DNA from: Petropleomorpha daqingensis
Lineage (GTDB): Bacteria > Actinomycetota > Actinomycetes > Mycobacteriales > Geodermatophilaceae
Reading direction: 5' to 3'
Assembly (NCBI RefSeq): GCF_013408985.1
Contig: NZ_JACBZT010000001.1
Coordinates: forward strand, 2,542,001-2,606,000
DNA length: 64,000 bases
Shown: one piece after another, positions 61,034 to 64,000 of the stretch
Layout: each line of letters starts with the position of its first letter
Position numbering within the stretch: the first letter of the stretch is position 1
Made by a program: the position numbers and the translations under genes
Notes under the pieces: generated by a model
Databases searched by the model: none
What the model saw: the letters and a program-made list of their open reading frames with translations, nothing else
What the model was told of the DNA's origin: nothing

Positions 61034-61068
61034 GGCACCATTTCTCGTGTCATCGTCACTCTCAGTAC
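61034..61068 (+). promoter_or_regulatory. Diverged promoter block, array gene E
   Basis: Aligns with the other blocks at ATCGTCAC and CTCAGTAC; CAGTAC at 61063-61068, 58 bp before the ATG. The 5' half is not conserved. Confidence 0.45.
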
Positions 61069-61126
61069 GCGTCGTCCGGCAGCCGCCGGCGCGGCGCTGG
61101 GGGAACTGACACGGGGGAAATCCGGC

Positions 61127-64000
61127 ATGACCGCAGTACCGCCGCGCGTCCGCACGCGCGCACTCTCCGGCTTCGTCGCGCTGCTGACCGCGGCCGGGGC
61201 GGTGGCCCTGCTGCCCGGGACCGCCGCGGCCGACACCCGCCCGGTGGCCGGCACGCCGTCCACCGTCGCGGCCGACGCGCTGCCGACGGTGCAGATCGAC
61301 GGTGTCGCCTGGGCCCAGGCCGTCGTCGGCAACACCGTCTACGTCGGTGGCTCGTTCACCTCGGCCCGCCCGGCCGGCGCGCCCGCGGGCACCGACGAGA
61401 CGCCGCGCGCGAACCTGCTCGCCTACGACGTCCGCTCCGGCGAGCTGATCACCTCGTTCGCGCCGAACCTCAACGGTCAGGTGCTGGCCGTCACCGCGTC
61501 GCCCGACGGCTCGCGCGTGTACGTCGCCGGTGACTTCACCGAGATCGACGGCCAGGTGCGCAAGCGGGTCGCCGCGTTCGACACCGCGACCGGTGCGCTG
61601 GTCAGCACGTGGGCGCCGAACGTCAACAGCCAGGTGCGCGCGGTCGCCGCGACCGCCGACACCGTCTACCTCGGCGGCAGCATCACGGCCGTCGGCGGGG
61701 TCAGCCGGACCCGCCTGGCCGCGGTGACCGCGGCCGACGGCTCCCTGCTGCCGTGGGCTCCCGTCCCCGGCGTCGGCTCCACGGCCGGCAACAGCGACGG
61801 CAACAAGTCCACCAGCGACCAGGTGATGGCGCTGGTCGTCACCGGCGGCGGCTCGCAGGTGGTCGCCTCCGGCCGGTTCGACTCGATGAACGGCACCAAG
61901 GCCACCGGCGTCGCCGCGATGGACCCGGTCACCGGTGCCACCCGGCCGTTCGCGATCAACCAGAAGATCACCAACCAGGGCATCAACTCGGCGGTCTACA
62001 GCCTGACCACGTCGGGCGACCTGGTGATCGGCACGGCCTACGACTACTACGGCCCCGGCAACCTCGAGGGCTCCTTCGTGGCCAAGGCCGACGGCGGCAC
62101 GATCGTCGAGGTCAACGACTGCCGCGGTGACACGTACTCCAGCTACGCGACCGACGGCGTGATCTACGTGGCCAGCCACACGCACGACTGCGGCGCGATC
62201 AACGGCTTCCCCGAGCAGCCGGTGCGGGTGCACAAGTTCGGCACCGCCTACACGCTGGCGCCGACCCAGACCCTCAAGACGCACCTGCTGAAGAACAACA
62301 ACTTCCTGGGCCAGCCGGCCGGCTCGCAGCTGGACTGGTTCCCGACGCTGACCCCCGGCACCTTCACCGGTCAGGGCCAGGCGGGCTGGAGCGTCACCGG
62401 CAACGGCCAGTACGTCGTCTACGGCGGCGAGTTCCCGCGGGTCAACGGCACTGGCCAGCAGGGCCTCGTGCGCTTCGCCGTCGCCGACATCGCGCCGGAC
62501 ACGATGGGTCCGGACGTCTCCGACGCCCTCACCCCGGTCGTCACGGCCGGCACGACCGCCGGCACGGCCAAGCTGACCTGGACCGCGACCAGCGACCCGG
62601 ACAACGAGAACCTGACCTACCAGGTCTTCCGCGACGGCGAGGCCGCCCCGGTCTACGCGGCCGTGCAGGCCTCCCGGTGGTGGCAGCTGCCGGCCATGTC
62701 GTTCACCGACAGCGGCCTGACCAGCGGCACGCACCGCTACCTGGTCACCGCCACCGACCCGTTCGGCAACAGCGTCTCCTCGGCCGAGGTCTCGGTCGCC
62801 GTCACCGGCGCGGCCGCGCCGGGCAGCGCGCAGAGCTACGGCGACGCCGTCCGGGCCGACGGCGCCACCAACCAGTGGCGGCTCGGGGAGTCGACCGGCA
62901 CGACGGCGGCCGACAGCATCGGCGGCTCGCCGATGACCGTCGGCACCGGCGTCAGCAGGAGCGTCAGCGGCGCCCTGACCGGCGACTCGAACACCGCCTT
63001 CTCCTTCAACGGCACCTCGTCGGCGACCCTGTCGACGCAGACCGCGGCCGCGGCTCCGACCACCTTCACCGAGGAGGCGTGGTTCCAGACCACGTCGACC
63101 AAGGGTGGCCGGATCCTCGGGTTCGGCAACGCGAAGACGGGCACGAGCTCGAGCTACGACCGGCAGGTCTACCTGGACAACCGGGGCCGCGTGACCTTCG
63201 GCGTGAGCAGCCGGCTCCTGTTCTGGAACGTCCAGAGCACGGTGTCCAGCTCGGCCTCGTTCAACGACGGCAAGTGGCACCACGTCGCCGCGACCCTCGG
63301 GTCCAACGGCATGGCGCTCTACGTCGACGGGGTTCTCGTGGACTCCCGCACCGACGTCACGTCGGCGCAGGCGTTCACCGGCTACCTGCGCGTCGGCAGC
63401 GACAAGGCCATGGGGGGCGTGGACACCTTCACCGGGCGCATCGACGAGGTCGCGCTGTACGGCAAGGCGCTGACGGCCGAGCAGATCGCCGCGCACCGCG
63501 CGCTGGGCATCAACGGCAAGCCGGCGAACCTGGCCCCCACCGCCCGCTTCGCGAACACCAAGGCCGACACGACGGTCGCCTTCGACGCCACTGCGTCGGT
63601 CGACCTCGACGGCACGATCGCGAGCTACGCGTGGGCGTTCGGCGACGGCAGCACCGGCACCGGCAGGACCGCGTCGCACACCTACCCGGGGACCGGCACG
63701 TACAACGCCACGCTGACGGTCACCGACGACAAGGGCGCGACCGGCACCATGACCGTCCCGGTCTCCGTCGTGGCCAACCGGCTGCCGGTCGCCACGTTCA
63801 CCAGCGCGGTCACCGACCGCACGGTGCGCGTCGACGGCTCGTCGTCCTCCGACGCCGACGGCTCCGTGGCCCGCTGGGCCTGGGACTTCGGTGACGGCGG
63901 CACGGCCACCGGCGCGACGGCGTCGCACACCTACGCCGCCGACGGCACCTACACCGTCACCCTCGTCGTCACCGACGACAAGGGCGCGACCGGCACCCTG
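61127..64000 (+). CDS. Array gene E: secreted propeller-LamG-PKD protein (3' end beyond window)
   Basis: The first 958 codons are in the window; the frame is open at the right edge. Signal peptide 1-35 (LLPGTAAA, cut before DTRPV); propeller-like ~45-455 (GSRVYVAGDFTEIDGQVRKR); Fn3-like ~465-562; LamG ~568-795; PKD 1 ~796-881; PKD 2 from ~883 (WAWDFGDGGTATGATASHTY). The Cys332...HTHDC (Cys355) motif is conserved. ATG 61127 follows GGGGGAAA with about 6-bp spacing. A C-terminal module like those of A-D is expected just outside the window. Confidence 0.85.
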   Translation, partial: MTAVPPRVRTRALSGFVALLTAAGAVALLPGTAAADTRPVAGTPSTVAADALPTVQIDGVAWAQAVVGNTVYVGGSFTSARPAGAPAGTDETPRANLLAYDVRSGELITSFAPNLNGQVLAVTASPDGSRVYVAGDFTEIDGQVRKRVAAFDTATGALVSTWAPNVNSQVRAVAATADTVYLGGSITAVGGVSRTRLAAVTAADGSLLPWAPVPGVGSTAGNSDGNKSTSDQVMALVVTGGGSQVVASGRFDSMNGTKATGVAAMDPVTGATRPFAINQKITNQGINSAVYSLTTSGDLVIGTAYDYYGPGNLEGSFVAKADGGTIVEVNDCRGDTYSSYATDGVIYVASHTHDCGAINGFPEQPVRVHKFGTAYTLAPTQTLKTHLLKNNNFLGQPAGSQLDWFPTLTPGTFTGQGQAGWSVTGNGQYVVYGGEFPRVNGTGQQGLVRFAVADIAPDTMGPDVSDALTPVVTAGTTAGTAKLTWTATSDPDNENLTYQVFRDGEAAPVYAAVQASRWWQLPAMSFTDSGLTSGTHRYLVTATDPFGNSVSSAEVSVAVTGAAAPGSAQSYGDAVRADGATNQWRLGESTGTTAADSIGGSPMTVGTGVSRSVSGALTGDSNTAFSFNGTSSATLSTQTAAAAPTTFTEEAWFQTTSTKGGRILGFGNAKTGTSSSYDRQVYLDNRGRVTFGVSSRLLFWNVQSTVSSSASFNDGKWHHVAATLGSNGMALYVDGVLVDSRTDVTSAQAFTGYLRVGSDKAMGGVDTFTGRIDEVALYGKALTAEQIAAHRALGINGKPANLAPTARFANTKADTTVAFDATASVDLDGTIASYAWAFGDGSTGTGRTASHTYPGTGTYNATLTVTDDKGATGTMTVPVSVVANRLPVATFTSAVTDRTVRVDGSSSSDADGSVARWAWDFGDGGTATGATASHTYAADGTYTVTLVVTDDKGATGTL

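Noticed and set aside
43147-64000. LPxTG sorting signals or C-terminal membrane anchors on the array proteins
   Set aside because: Genes A-D end directly after the C-terminal module (for example VTAFRATAVA) with no LPxTG, hydrophobic stretch or basic tail.

Overview
The window is very GC-rich, uses GTG starts heavily and packs genes tightly with many 4-bp overlaps. Its gene order resembles the Mycobacterium tuberculosis stretch mscL / Ruc / 5-FCL / galU / moeA1 / rimJ / Rv0996 and pmt / rsmI / metS / tatD / rpfB / ksgA / ispE / glmU / prs / rplY / pth. This points to an actinomycete chromosome. Gene content (tandem propeller-LamG-PKD proteins, Rpf, a Glp/SepX pair) would fit Geodermatophilaceae such as Blastococcus, Geodermatophilus or Modestobacter, but the genus is inferred, not shown.

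Layout. 1-4.3 kb: a truncated gene, a coupled VOC / thioesterase / phosphotransferase operon, YbaK, MscL, a SAF protein and a Ruc-like FmdB protein. 4.4-9.4 kb: a membrane-anchored SpoIIE-type phosphatase, a divergent MarR regulator, and an AccD3-like carboxyltransferase coupled to a CoA-transferase. 9.4-14 kb: 5-FCL and divergent galU, then glp, a GNAT acetyltransferase, sepX/glpR and tRNA-Ala(CGC). 14.2-18.2 kb: an NfeD-like small protein with a flotillin-like protein, enoyl-CoA hydratase, and a MarR-controlled MFS exporter. 18.3-25.4 kb: Pmt, RsmI, a DUF559 protein bracketed by two near-identical long palindromes, CorA, an APC permease and a small membrane protein. 25.4-32.3 kb: metG-tatD, a membrane protein, rpfB-ksgA-ispE. 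32.3-38.4 kb: TetR, a fatty-acid desaturase with tandem operator-like palindromes, tRNA-Gln(UUG), and glmU-prs-rplY-pth.

38.5-64 kb is the accessory, surface-oriented part. An exopolysaccharide-type locus (undecaprenyl-phosphate sugar transferase, DUF1972/GT4 glycosyltransferase, CDP-alcohol phosphatidyltransferase, membrane-anchored lipoprotein-like protein) leads into five consecutive, same-strand paralogues of 1,179-1,861 residues; the fifth runs off the window. Each has a Sec signal peptide, a beta-propeller-like N-terminal region, an Fn3-like region, LamG and PKD domains, and (where the end is visible) a repeated C-terminal module. They carry no LPxTG or C-terminal membrane anchor. Each is preceded by a related 35-bp promoter-like block, and all share a C...HxHxC motif with invariant spacing. 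This array is the best candidate in the window for an undescribed system, plausibly an extracellular matrix or adhesion family made together with a surface polysaccharide.

No insertion sequence, prophage or CRISPR array was seen. No gene-free stretch exceeds about 285 bases. All assignments come from reading the sequence; no database search was run.
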